64,000 nucleotides of DNA from Spirochaetales bacterium (GTDB taxonomy: Bacteria > Spirochaetota > Spirochaetia > DSM-2461). Location of the stretch: assembly GCA_016936555.1 (NCBI GenBank), contig JAFGXR010000121.1, positions 50,496-114,495 of the forward strand, given 5' to 3'. The notes below the pieces were generated by a model. That model was not told the origin of the DNA. It saw only the letters and a program-made list of their open reading frames with translations, and ran no database searches. This document shows, in pieces, positions 43,141-51,851 of the stretch. Each line of letters begins with the position of its first letter. Position 1 is the stretch's first letter. Made by a program: the position numbers and the translations under genes.

Positions 43141-44552
43141 TTAAACTGGAGAAATCCAATCTTATCAAACTCCTCGAAATACTCGTTCTGGTTCTCATTC
43201 TGTTTTTTATCAATCTCTTTTTCTTTCAGGACAATCCCGGCTTTTTAAAAGGGCAGTTCAACCCCTACAGCGCCCTGGCTCTTCTGGCCGCCGCCTATTA
43301 CGGGAAGTTTTTCGGGTTTCTTGCATTCTTTCTCACTCTCGTCGTGACAATGATTCCCGTCAGTCGTGACCCCGCCATATTCGGCTACTGGCGTATTCTC
43401 TGGAGCGAAAACAATATCAGCCTGACTTTTCAGATCGTGGGGGTCTATATTTTCGGTCTGATCCGCGATACCTATACGCTGCAGGTCAATAATTACAGAA
43501 GCACGACCAGAAAAGAGGTCTCGGAAAAATTCAAATACAAGAAAGAAGTTGAAGCATTGGCCGCTGTCAATCAGGAGCTTGAGGAGAGGGTTCTCCGGCA
43601 GACCGAAGCTGTTGCATCTCTCTACACGCAGATCAAGGCGCTCCATTCCCGGAACCTGACGGAGACTCTCAATGTCCTGCTCCAGACAGTTCAAAAGTTC
43701 TCCCGGGCCGTAAAAGCCTCGATCTGGCGTTTTGACAACTCCAGTCTGAAACTGATCATGACGGCCAATATCGGTTGGTCTCCCGAAGACTTCGAAAATT
43801 CCATATTGGATATCGATGAATCGATCGAGGGATGGTCATTCCGTAATAATAAGCTTTTTTCCGTCAGAATGCTTCTGGATTATGAAAACCTGATGAAACT
43901 CGACAGGAAGCGGAATATTTTCACCTTTCCCATCAGTTTCGCCGGTCATGTCTGGGGAGTCCTGAATATCGAGGATATGCCTTTTACCAAATACAATCTC
44001 TATGTGGAGAAAATCCTGTCCATTTTTATCGATCTGTCAGCGCCGGAAATCGAACGGGCTGTGGAATACGATTCCCTCATCTCCTATGACGAGATTAATC
44101 CCCATACAGGTTTTCCCGCTTATTCGCAGTTCTTCCATATTGTGGAAATCAATATCGCGAAAGGGGAGACCGGCACTCATAATTTCAGCATCGTTCTGAT
44201 TGAAATTCTGAATTTCCCAGAATTGGCGGAGCGGCATGGTGAAGCCGATCTATGGGATATGCTGAAGATACTGATGGAGGAGCTCAGCAGCCTGTCCGAT
44301 AATAAAATCGACTTTTTTCATTACAAGGAAACCAATCAGATTGCAATTTACTATCCTGATATCGATTATGACGGGGTCTCCATGTTCTGTCTGGAAATGG
44401 TGGGTCTTATAAACAACGGCAAATGGAAAATCCGCGATGAAAGTGTCAATATGGAAGTCATTCTGGGATTCTCTTCATTCGGCAGTCAGCCCGTACCTCC
44501 CTATGAGCTATTAGCCGTTGCCGAACATCTGCTGGAGATGCAGAAGGTATAG
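43137..44552 (+). CDS. pelD: PelD-like membrane regulator of exopolysaccharide synthesis
   Basis: In Pseudomonas, PelD is an inner-membrane protein that binds c-di-GMP and activates the Pel synthase. This 471-residue protein has the same layout: about four membrane helices in the first 115 residues, a short coiled coil (VEALAAVNQELEERVLRQTEAV), a GAF domain (about 175-305) and a degenerate GGDEF-like domain to the end. The C-terminal domain has no GGDEF motif, and I see no RxxD inhibition-site motif, which PelD uses to bind c-di-GMP. Signal input may therefore differ. Start overlaps the HDOD stop; the next gene begins after three bases. Confidence 0.78.
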   Translation: MIKLEKSNLIKLLEILVLVLILFFINLFFFQDNPGFLKGQFNPYSALALLAAAYYGKFFGFLAFFLTLVVTMIPVSRDPAIFGYWRILWSENNISLTFQIVGVYIFGLIRDTYTLQVNNYRSTTRKEVSEKFKYKKEVEALAAVNQELEERVLRQTEAVASLYTQIKALHSRNLTETLNVLLQTVQKFSRAVKASIWRFDNSSLKLIMTANIGWSPEDFENSILDIDESIEGWSFRNNKLFSVRMLLDYENLMKLDRKRNIFTFPISFAGHVWGVLNIEDMPFTKYNLYVEKILSIFIDLSAPEIERAVEYDSLISYDEINPHTGFPAYSQFFHIVEINIAKGETGTHNFSIVLIEILNFPELAERHGEADLWDMLKILMEELSSLSDNKIDFFHYKETNQIAIYYPDIDYDGVSMFCLEMVGLINNGKWKIRDESVNMEVILGFSSFGSQPVPPYELLAVAEHLLEMQKV

Positions 44553-44555
44553 CCT

Positions 44556-45293
44556 ATGGATGAATATGAGATTTTCCGGGGCGGGGAAGATTATTTCAAC
44601 CCCAAGACACCTGTCGCGGCCCTGAAGGCCTACGAAAGCGGATTCATCCCCATTTCAGCCTTCATAAATAAATCCAATTCCACGAAACCGCTTGATGAGG
44701 AGCCCTATGATATCGAAGCGATCGAACGGCTTCTCTCCCGCGAGAATCTCAAGCTGAGAAGCAATATCATGCTGATGGGGATTTTCGAAAAGCTCATTTT
44801 CCACAGGGACCAGGAGATCGCTCTCTTCGCAGCCGAGAGCATTAATATCATCGAGAACCGCTATAACAAAAAGATTCAGGAGATCAAGGAAAAGAGCGAT
44901 GAGGAGAAAACGCCCGATGATCAGAGCCTATTGGGAACTCTGTTCTACGAGTTGGCCATTCTCAACGTGAAACGGGCTGCCATAAAGGATTTCTATCTCA
45001 AAGAATCCCTCTCCCGGTTTTCGCTTCTGAAAAAGGAGAGGGGATTGGATGACAGGGAACTCAATATCTATATACGCCTTCTCCTCGAGCTCCGGCTTGT
45101 CGGCGATGCTGCGCGGTACCTGGAAAGCGATGAACGGGAAAACATAAAACTTATCCTCTTTCTGCGTGCTGAAACGGAATTCGCCCGGAAGAATTTTCAG
45201 AAAGTAAAGGAGATCTGTACCGAACTGACCCTCCATATCGAGGAACTGACCGAGAGGGAATTCGTCATGGTTTCCTATTGGCTGGGGGCCTGA
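44556..45293 (+). CDS. pelE: PelE-like helical-repeat protein
   Basis: A 245-residue soluble all-helical protein. TKPLDEEPYDIEAIERLLSRENLKLRSNIMLMGIFEKLIF and the following helices resemble the cytoplasmic TPR part of PelE, which in Pseudomonas follows two membrane helices and binds the PelF synthase. Those helices are absent here, so it would be a soluble scaffold between PelD and PelF. Its position between pelD and pelF, with a TGATG overlap to pelF, is the best evidence for the assignment; sequence similarity by eye is modest. Confidence 0.62.
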   Translation: MDEYEIFRGGEDYFNPKTPVAALKAYESGFIPISAFINKSNSTKPLDEEPYDIEAIERLLSRENLKLRSNIMLMGIFEKLIFHRDQEIALFAAESINIIENRYNKKIQEIKEKSDEEKTPDDQSLLGTLFYELAILNVKRAAIKDFYLKESLSRFSLLKKERGLDDRELNIYIRLLLELRLVGDAARYLESDERENIKLILFLRAETEFARKNFQKVKEICTELTLHIEELTEREFVMVSYWLGA

Positions 45294-46687
45294 TGGAAAA
45301 GCGGCTCCGGGTCTGTTTCGTTCTGGAAGGATCCTATCCCTATATCACCGGAGGGGTCTCCTCCTGGGTCCACGATCTGATCAGGGGGATGCCCGAAGTG
45401 GATTTCCTTCTCTTCAGCATCTCCCCTGAAGAGGAACAGACCCTCAAGTACGAACTGCCTGCCAATGTAGTGGAGCTCAAGGACATCGTTCTCTCGGAAA
45501 AACGAAGAATCCGGGGGAAAATGAAAAACAGAAAGAAGACCCTTGGACTCATAAAGGATATGCATAAAAATATCCGGGGTGGTGCTAAAATCGAACTCGA
45601 TGAGATGATAGCCAATATGCCGGAGAATTATTACGCCTATCTCGATTCGGTAAAGACCGGGCGGGGATGGGACATGATTGTCTCATCGAACAGAAAAAAC
45701 AATCCCATGTACTCCTTTTCCGATTATTTCTGGGCCTGGCGCTCCTCTCACAATATGATCTTTACCATTCTGGGCGCGACGCCTCCCGAAGCGGATATCT
45801 ACCATGCCGTATCCACAGGATACGCCGGACTGATTTCAATCGTGGCAAAGCTCCGCTATAAAAAACCATTTCTTCTGACAGAGCACGGCCTTTATCATAA
45901 AGAGCGGGAAATGGAACTCAGGAAGGCGACTTTTATCCGGGGCTACCAGCGGGACATGTGGATTAAAATCTATAACGGCCTGAGCCGCATGGCCTATCAG
46001 TACTGCGATATCTCCACATCTCTTTTCGAGCACAACCGGCAGATCTCGCTGCAGCTCGGGGCGGGGGAGGAGAAGAGCCTCGTCATTCCGAACGGCATCG
46101 ATATCGAGCGCTACGCCGCGGTAAAGCGGGAGAAGAGAGAGGGGTTTCACATCGGTCTGGTGGGACGCGTCGTGCCGATCAAGGATATCAAGACATTTAT
46201 CACCATGGCAAAAATCGTTCACAGCATCAATAAAGATGCGGTCTTTTACTGCATCGGGCCCACCGATGAAGATGAAGCCTATTACGAGGACTGCCTGAGG
46301 CTGGTGGACAATTTCAATCTGAATGAGGTTTTCCATTTTACGGGACGGCAGAATGTGCTGGATTATTACTCTTTCCTCGACGTCATGCTCCTGACCAGCG
46401 TGCGGGAGGCCCAGCCTCTCGTCATTCTGGAGGGATGGGCGGCCGGCGTTCCCTGTGTGTCCACGAAAGTGGGGAATGTCCCGGAGATGCTCGATTACGA
46501 TGAAAACTATCTGGCATCGTCGAAAGACGCGGAAAAACTCGCCTACTGCGTGAATTATATCCGCAAGCACCCCGAAGCCGTAGCGGAGCGGATGCAGAAA
46601 AACCGCGAAAAACTCTATCGCCTCTACAACAAAAACGATCTGTACGACACTTACGGAAATCTCTATAAAAAACTGACGGAGGGCTGA
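45293..46687 (+). CDS. pelF: PelF, GT4 glycosyltransferase of Pel polysaccharide
   Basis: The cytoplasmic UDP-sugar-using polymerase of the Pel system. The 464-residue protein opens with VCFVLEGSYPYITGGVSSWVHDLI, the characteristic PelF N-terminus. The acceptor domain is followed by NGIDIERY, GLVGRVVPIKDIKTFI and the GT4 E-x7-E motif in REAQPLVILEGWAAGVPCVS. ATG 45293 overlaps the pelE stop (TGATG); the in-frame upstream start at 45278 would lie inside pelE. Pel is a cationic partially deacetylated N-acetylhexosamine polymer in Pseudomonas; the sugar here is not known. Confidence 0.93.
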   Translation: MEKRLRVCFVLEGSYPYITGGVSSWVHDLIRGMPEVDFLLFSISPEEEQTLKYELPANVVELKDIVLSEKRRIRGKMKNRKKTLGLIKDMHKNIRGGAKIELDEMIANMPENYYAYLDSVKTGRGWDMIVSSNRKNNPMYSFSDYFWAWRSSHNMIFTILGATPPEADIYHAVSTGYAGLISIVAKLRYKKPFLLTEHGLYHKEREMELRKATFIRGYQRDMWIKIYNGLSRMAYQYCDISTSLFEHNRQISLQLGAGEEKSLVIPNGIDIERYAAVKREKREGFHIGLVGRVVPIKDIKTFITMAKIVHSINKDAVFYCIGPTDEDEAYYEDCLRLVDNFNLNEVFHFTGRQNVLDYYSFLDVMLLTSVREAQPLVILEGWAAGVPCVSTKVGNVPEMLDYDENYLASSKDAEKLAYCVNYIRKHPEAVAERMQKNREKLYRLYNKNDLYDTYGNLYKKLTEG

Positions 46688-48063
46688 TGGCGGGAATCGG
46701 ATTCGAACTTCAGAAAGTGCTCAAAGGCGGCGGGCTGGCCAACGCCCTGAAAGTGACCCTTGCGGGAATCGTCATCGTTGCCGGCCCCTGGCTGATTTCT
46801 ATCGTCGGTATCTTTTTTCTCAACCGTTTCGCCTCTTCCGCTCTGGCGGAAGGGGGGGATCTCTTTATGGCCGCCATCGTTTACACTTACGCTTTTTCCC
46901 TGACATTCTTCGGGGGCCTCCACTATATTTTCACCCGGTATATATCCGATATGATTTTTATCCGCAGAGAACGGCGGGCTGCTTCGACGCTGATGCTCGC
47001 GCTTATTTTTTTCGCTCTGATGGCCGCGGCTCTTTCCTCTGCCGCCGTTCTGTTTATCCGGGCCGACGGGGTCAGCTTTCTCTGGCTGTACCGCCTGGCA
47101 GCGGTACTTCTCTTTATCACAGTCAATCTGATCTGGCTGGTTATGATATTCATCACTCTGCTCAAGAAGTACATGACCATATTTCTGGTTTATCTTTCGG
47201 GGATGGGCGTTTCTTTCGGAGCGGTTTATTTTCTGGGCGGTCGATATGGAATCGGCGGAGCCCTCACCGGTTTTACATCCGGGCAGATTCTCATCCTTCT
47301 GCTGCTGCTGGGACTGATCGTACGCGCCTATAGGCCTGTCAGGCCATTCCGGGAATTGAAGCCCCTTCTCGGGTATTTCAGGAAATTCAGGTATCTCTTT
47401 CTGGCCGGTGTTTTCTATTCCGCCGGGATCTGGGTCGATAAGATCACCCTGTGGTTTTTAAAAGGAGCATCGGTAGAGGGAACATGGTTCTATCTCTTCG
47501 AACCCTATGATATCGCAGTCTATTTCGCCAACCTCACGATTATTCCCGGTCTGGTCTATTTTATGATATTCTCGGAAACCGACTTCTACAGCGCTCTGAG
47601 AAAATTCCTTCTGACAATCGAGAAGGGCATTCTGATGCGGATCACCGAAGAGAAATACAAGGTGATCCGGATTACCGGAAAAAGCCTCTACGAGCAGAGC
47701 TTTTTCCAGGGAGTCATCTCATTCGGACTGATTGCACTGGCTCCCTCCATCAACCGGATCTTTCTGAGCGGTCAGACAGACGTCACGACTTTCAGGCTTG
47801 TTCTGGCGGCGGCGTTTTTTCACATTTTTTACCTGACGGTGCTGACCTTTCTTTTTTATATTGAAATGTACAGGGAAGCTTTTTTTTCAGCACTGTTCTT
47901 CTTTGTCGTAAACTTTACTGTGACAGCCGGCGCTTCTGTTATTGGTTTCCCCTGGTTCGGCATCGGGTATCTGTCGGCAGCTGTTCTTTCCTCCTTTCTT
48001 TCTTTTTTTCTTCTTAAGGGTGGGGTCAGGAGCCTGGACCGACGTGTATTCGGGGGGTTGTAG
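46687..48063 (+). CDS. pelG: PelG, inner-membrane polysaccharide transporter
   Basis: A 458-residue integral membrane protein with about twelve helices. MAGIGFELQKVL followed by GPWLISIVGIFFLNRF is the diagnostic start of PelG, the MOP/Wzx-like protein that works with PelF to move the polymer across the inner membrane. ATG 46687 overlaps the pelF stop as TGATG. The gene is 21 bases ahead of the TPR/beta-barrel gene, so export through the outer membrane is encoded in the same unit. Confidence 0.93.
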   Translation: MAGIGFELQKVLKGGGLANALKVTLAGIVIVAGPWLISIVGIFFLNRFASSALAEGGDLFMAAIVYTYAFSLTFFGGLHYIFTRYISDMIFIRRERRAASTLMLALIFFALMAAALSSAAVLFIRADGVSFLWLYRLAAVLLFITVNLIWLVMIFITLLKKYMTIFLVYLSGMGVSFGAVYFLGGRYGIGGALTGFTSGQILILLLLLGLIVRAYRPVRPFRELKPLLGYFRKFRYLFLAGVFYSAGIWVDKITLWFLKGASVEGTWFYLFEPYDIAVYFANLTIIPGLVYFMIFSETDFYSALRKFLLTIEKGILMRITEEKYKVIRITGKSLYEQSFFQGVISFGLIALAPSINRIFLSGQTDVTTFRLVLAAAFFHIFYLTVLTFLFYIEMYREAFFSALFFFVVNFTVTAGASVIGFPWFGIGYLSAAVLSSFLSFFLLKGGVRSLDRRVFGGL

Positions 48064-48084
48064 TCTTAAAAATCAGGAGTTCAT

Positions 48085-51000
48085 ATGAGTTTAAAAAAAA
48101 TTCCACTTTTTATAATATATTCGGCCCTCTCATTCTCATTATCCGCTCAGGAGCAGAGCTCAGAGAAAGAGACTGCGCCTGAAAAGGAAGTCGAGATTGT
48201 CGTAGTTTCGGAAAAACTGGTGCCGGTTCTTCCCGGGAGGGACTCGAAGCTTATCTTTGTCGAAGGCGAGGACGCCGTTTCAACCAACTTCAACAGGGAG
48301 CCGATTCTCAATTACAGCTGTTCCGGCTTCAGAACCCTTCAGCTCAACCAGTCCATCGATCTCCACGGCGAAGCCTCCTACAATTCCGATTATGTCTTTT
48401 ACATCGAAGAAGACGGCATTTATGAACTGTGGTACGGAGGAACCCCTCCGGGAAACAGAGATGAAACGCGGACTTCCTACGCCTCTCCTTTCCGCTTTGT
48501 CATCGACAGCCTCTACATGGAGGATATTTACAGGGAGGATGTGAATGTCGCCGGGGAATACGCACCTTCCTATTACTGGAACTATGTGAGTGATCTCTCT
48601 CTGGCCGCCGGTGAACACCGAATCAAATTCGAAGTCCTTCTCAAGCGGAGCCTCGACGGCAAATACTATTTCTATCTGGATAATTTCTTCCTGGTGAGAA
48701 AAATAAACGGGCAGAGAGTCGTCGTCGACAACCGGCCCGATGTCTTTCCCTCAGATATGGATAACCGCTCGGTCGACTTTCCCTTCAGATCTTTCGAAGA
48801 TTATGAAGTGCTTATCCGCGACAATCCGGAAATGGTCGAATACTATGTAGAGCTGGCGAAAACCTATTCCCTGGCAGGCGATTATATCAATGCTCTGAAG
48901 TATCTGAGACGGGCGGCGCTTCTTTCTCCCGAAGAGCCCCAGATCATGCTGCTTATTGCCAAAAATCTCATCTGGAGGGGAGCGGTGGTCGACGGATTGA
49001 AAATGTACGGCGATCTTCTTGAAATCGTTCCCGAAAGAATCGATCTGTCGACCGAAGCGGGAAAAATCGCTGCCTGGACGGGACTGTACGACGATTCCAT
49101 TGGTTTTTTTGAAGAGGGATTAAAAAACAGCCCCGGCAATCTCAATCTCATGACCAATCTGGGGATTACCAATCTCTGGCTCGGCGAAGTGAATACTGCG
49201 GAGAAAATCTTCGGCCAGGTGGAGAAAACGGCCGGCGATGATCTTGACCGGAACCGGGCTCTGGCCGAAATCTTCCGGGTGAACGGATACGCCGACAGGG
49301 CTGTCCCTATTTACAGGAAACTCATCAATCTCTATCCGGAGCAGCTAGAGCTCTATTTCGATCTCGAGGAAACCTATATCGAAAATGATCAGAGAGACAA
49401 AGTTCAGGAAATCCGGGATCTGACGGCAAATACCTTCATTCCCGACCAGGAGTATGTCAAAGTAACTGAAACTTTCTACGAATCGCAAAGCATGAGGGAA
49501 AAGGTAATTTCCGATTATGAGAATCAGCTTAAGGGGGACCCGGAAAACCTCAATCTCCGGCGGATGCTGGCTGAGATTTATTTCTGGAACGGGTATAAAA
49601 AAAAGGCGATAGATGAATACCGCAATATTCTGACCAGTTATACTTATGACAATGTACTGGAAACAGAAAAGAAAATGATGCCATTTCTGGAAATCCTCGA
49701 CAGGAGCTATGCCTTTTCCCGGTTTTTGAAAAGGGTGCCCGCCGTTATGTCCGAGAGCAGAAAGATTCTTTCGGAACTCCTTAAGCAGTACGAAAAAGCG
49801 GATTCCGATCTGGTGGCTCTGAAGGCTAAAAACGATGCCTCCGTGGCGAAAGGCAATGCCGTTGACAGGAGCACAGAGGATGTGCTGCAGGAACGGAAAT
49901 CCGATCTGGAGGAGAAACTGGCCGTTCAGATCTATCTGGGGGACATCTTTACCGGGAAATTCGCCAGTCTTAAGGAACTTTTTGATGAGGAAAGACAGTC
50001 TCTCGAAGTTCTGCTCGAAGATGAAAAAGTATCCGCCCAGGCCTACGAACGTCTTATGGAGGGGATCCATTGGCAGTGGAACCGTGAAGAAATGGTCGGG
50101 GAACTGAGCGCCGCCAAAAAGGACGGTGTTGTCCTGGCCAATATGACATTGGGAAAAATCCTGATGTTTGAAGGCAAACCCGATGAGGCGGAAGCGAATT
50201 TCAGGCCTCTCGTGGAAAGTGAAAATATCCTGGGCGCCGCCCCCTTCGCTCTCTATGAAGCCCAGATCTGGCTGGGGCATGATGAAGAGAGAAAAAGCCT
50301 CTATGACAGATTCCCCGATAAGATACTGGAAACTGCCGATTATGTTTATTATCTCAATGATTACATGGATGTCCTTTATCTGGAAGAAGAGGATATTTTT
50401 TCCTATCTGACAGGAGAACCTGCACAGAGTATCGATGCCATTTTCTCTGCTTACGGGGAGATCGCTACAGGGTTGAATGAACTGAATCGGTATCTGAAAG
50501 AAAATATTGCTGTCATACATAAAGTCCTGCAGGATAATATGAAGCGGGGATTCTATAATCTGGCATCTCAGACATATCTTCTTCGCAATGAACTGGGAGA
50601 TCTATACAGCAGCGAAAAAATGTTCGGTGAGGGAATTGCCCAGTACGTACAGGTTCTGTCTATCGATCCCGGGAATCTGAGCGCCATGTTCAAGCTGGCC
50701 CAGGTTTATCATTCAAACGGGAACTGGGCGGAAGCTCTGAAGATCTACAGTCAAATTTACGAGGAGGATCCTCAGTTCAATAATGTGGCCTCCTTTTACA
50801 ATGCGCTGACGAAGCAGTTCGCCGATTCCTTTCATTTTTCCGTAACGTCTTTTTCAGACACGACAAGGGTCAAATCGGACATTCATGCCGATTACAATCT
50901 CAGCATTACCCCCCGGTTCGCAGCGACTCTGGCTTATGATGCCAGTCTGGAAAGAATTTACAGATTTTACGGAGCGGAAGGAAGCGGCATCGATGATCCG

Positions 51001-51840
51001 ACATCATCCACCCTTTTCTATAACAGAATAACTCTCGGCTTACCCTTCAAGCTGGGATCTCTTAAACTGACACCTATAGGCGGTATCTATCTTAAATCCG
51101 GCCTTTTCGAAGATGATAATCTGAATTCGGCTGATATGGAATTCGGATTGCTCGATTATACGGATCTCTTTTTTTACGGAGGGGGCGATATCGTTCTTTC
51201 CCTTCCCTTTATGAGTTTTAACGGTGGCTACCGGTTCGATTGGAAAACAGAGAGCTTTCATTCCTCTGAAGATATATCGTTCCATCTCCTTAAAGGAAAT
51301 CTGGGTATTAATTTTGCAAAAACCCGGATCCCTTTTATTAAAGATCTGACACTCAGTTTCGGCGGAGAGGGAAAATTTCTCAGCGATGAGAATATTCTCT
51401 GGAACGCTTCGGCTTCTGCCAATGAAAAAATCCAGCTGTTCCGCGAACCGGCCATGTATTTCCATGGGGGAATTGATTTCACTCTGGAAAGCAGCAGGGA
51501 TCGGTCCCTGATCTACTGGACTCCCGATATGTCACTGATGACCGGTCTGAATCTGCAATACGAGGCAAAATTCAAGCTGTCGGAAAACAGGTCTCTTGAA
51601 GAGTCGTTCCGTATAAACAGCGATTACACATCTTCCGGAAGGGGAACCGATATTGTCAGGGGACTGGCTTTTGAAATCGGCAATAAAATATCTTACAGTA
51701 AAAGTGACTTTACCCTGTTTTTCAATGCGACCGGAACCATCTGGATGCAGCTCGATCCCCCGCAATCGGGATTGGGCTACTGGTCCCTCATATTTGAACT
51801 GGGAGTCAATGCTCTGCTGCCCGAACTGCTGATGCCCTGA
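48085..51840 (+). CDS. PelB-like TPR/outer-membrane beta-barrel protein with N-terminal carbohydrate-binding-like module
   Basis: A 1251-residue exported protein (signal peptide to about residue 21). Residues about 50-205 form a beta-rich module (KLIFVEGEDAVSTNFN, YVFYIEEDGIYELWYGGTPP, LAAGEHRIKFEVLL, YFYLDNFFLVR) resembling carbohydrate-binding modules. Residues about 250-920 are helical repeats of TPR type, interrupted by a coiled region. From about 930 to the end, alternating aromatic strands (for example SFNGGYRFDWKTESF and YWSLIFELGVNALL) look like an outer-membrane beta-barrel. PelB has TPRs and a barrel and exports Pel; length and position match. The N-terminal module is not part of PelB. 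Sequence identity with PelB is not obvious. Confidence 0.72.
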   Translation: MSLKKIPLFIIYSALSFSLSAQEQSSEKETAPEKEVEIVVVSEKLVPVLPGRDSKLIFVEGEDAVSTNFNREPILNYSCSGFRTLQLNQSIDLHGEASYNSDYVFYIEEDGIYELWYGGTPPGNRDETRTSYASPFRFVIDSLYMEDIYREDVNVAGEYAPSYYWNYVSDLSLAAGEHRIKFEVLLKRSLDGKYYFYLDNFFLVRKINGQRVVVDNRPDVFPSDMDNRSVDFPFRSFEDYEVLIRDNPEMVEYYVELAKTYSLAGDYINALKYLRRAALLSPEEPQIMLLIAKNLIWRGAVVDGLKMYGDLLEIVPERIDLSTEAGKIAAWTGLYDDSIGFFEEGLKNSPGNLNLMTNLGITNLWLGEVNTAEKIFGQVEKTAGDDLDRNRALAEIFRVNGYADRAVPIYRKLINLYPEQLELYFDLEETYIENDQRDKVQEIRDLTANTFIPDQEYVKVTETFYESQSMREKVISDYENQLKGDPENLNLRRMLAEIYFWNGYKKKAIDEYRNILTSYTYDNVLETEKKMMPFLEILDRSYAFSRFLKRVPAVMSESRKILSELLKQYEKADSDLVALKAKNDASVAKGNAVDRSTEDVLQERKSDLEEKLAVQIYLGDIFTGKFASLKELFDEERQSLEVLLEDEKVSAQAYERLMEGIHWQWNREEMVGELSAAKKDGVVLANMTLGKILMFEGKPDEAEANFRPLVESENILGAAPFALYEAQIWLGHDEERKSLYDRFPDKILETADYVYYLNDYMDVLYLEEEDIFSYLTGEPAQSIDAIFSAYGEIATGLNELNRYLKENIAVIHKVLQDNMKRGFYNLASQTYLLRNELGDLYSSEKMFGEGIAQYVQVLSIDPGNLSAMFKLAQVYHSNGNWAEALKIYSQIYEEDPQFNNVASFYNALTKQFADSFHFSVTSFSDTTRVKSDIHADYNLSITPRFAATLAYDASLERIYRFYGAEGSGIDDPTSSTLFYNRITLGLPFKLGSLKLTPIGGIYLKSGLFEDDNLNSADMEFGLLDYTDLFFYGGGDIVLSLPFMSFNGGYRFDWKTESFHSSEDISFHLLKGNLGINFAKTRIPFIKDLTLSFGGEGKFLSDENILWNASASANEKIQLFREPAMYFHGGIDFTLESSRDRSLIYWTPDMSLMTGLNLQYEAKFKLSENRSLEESFRINSDYTSSGRGTDIVRGLAFEIGNKISYSKSDFTLFFNATGTIWMQLDPPQSGLGYWSLIFELGVNALLPELLMP

Positions 51841-51851
51841 AGAGGTCTCTT

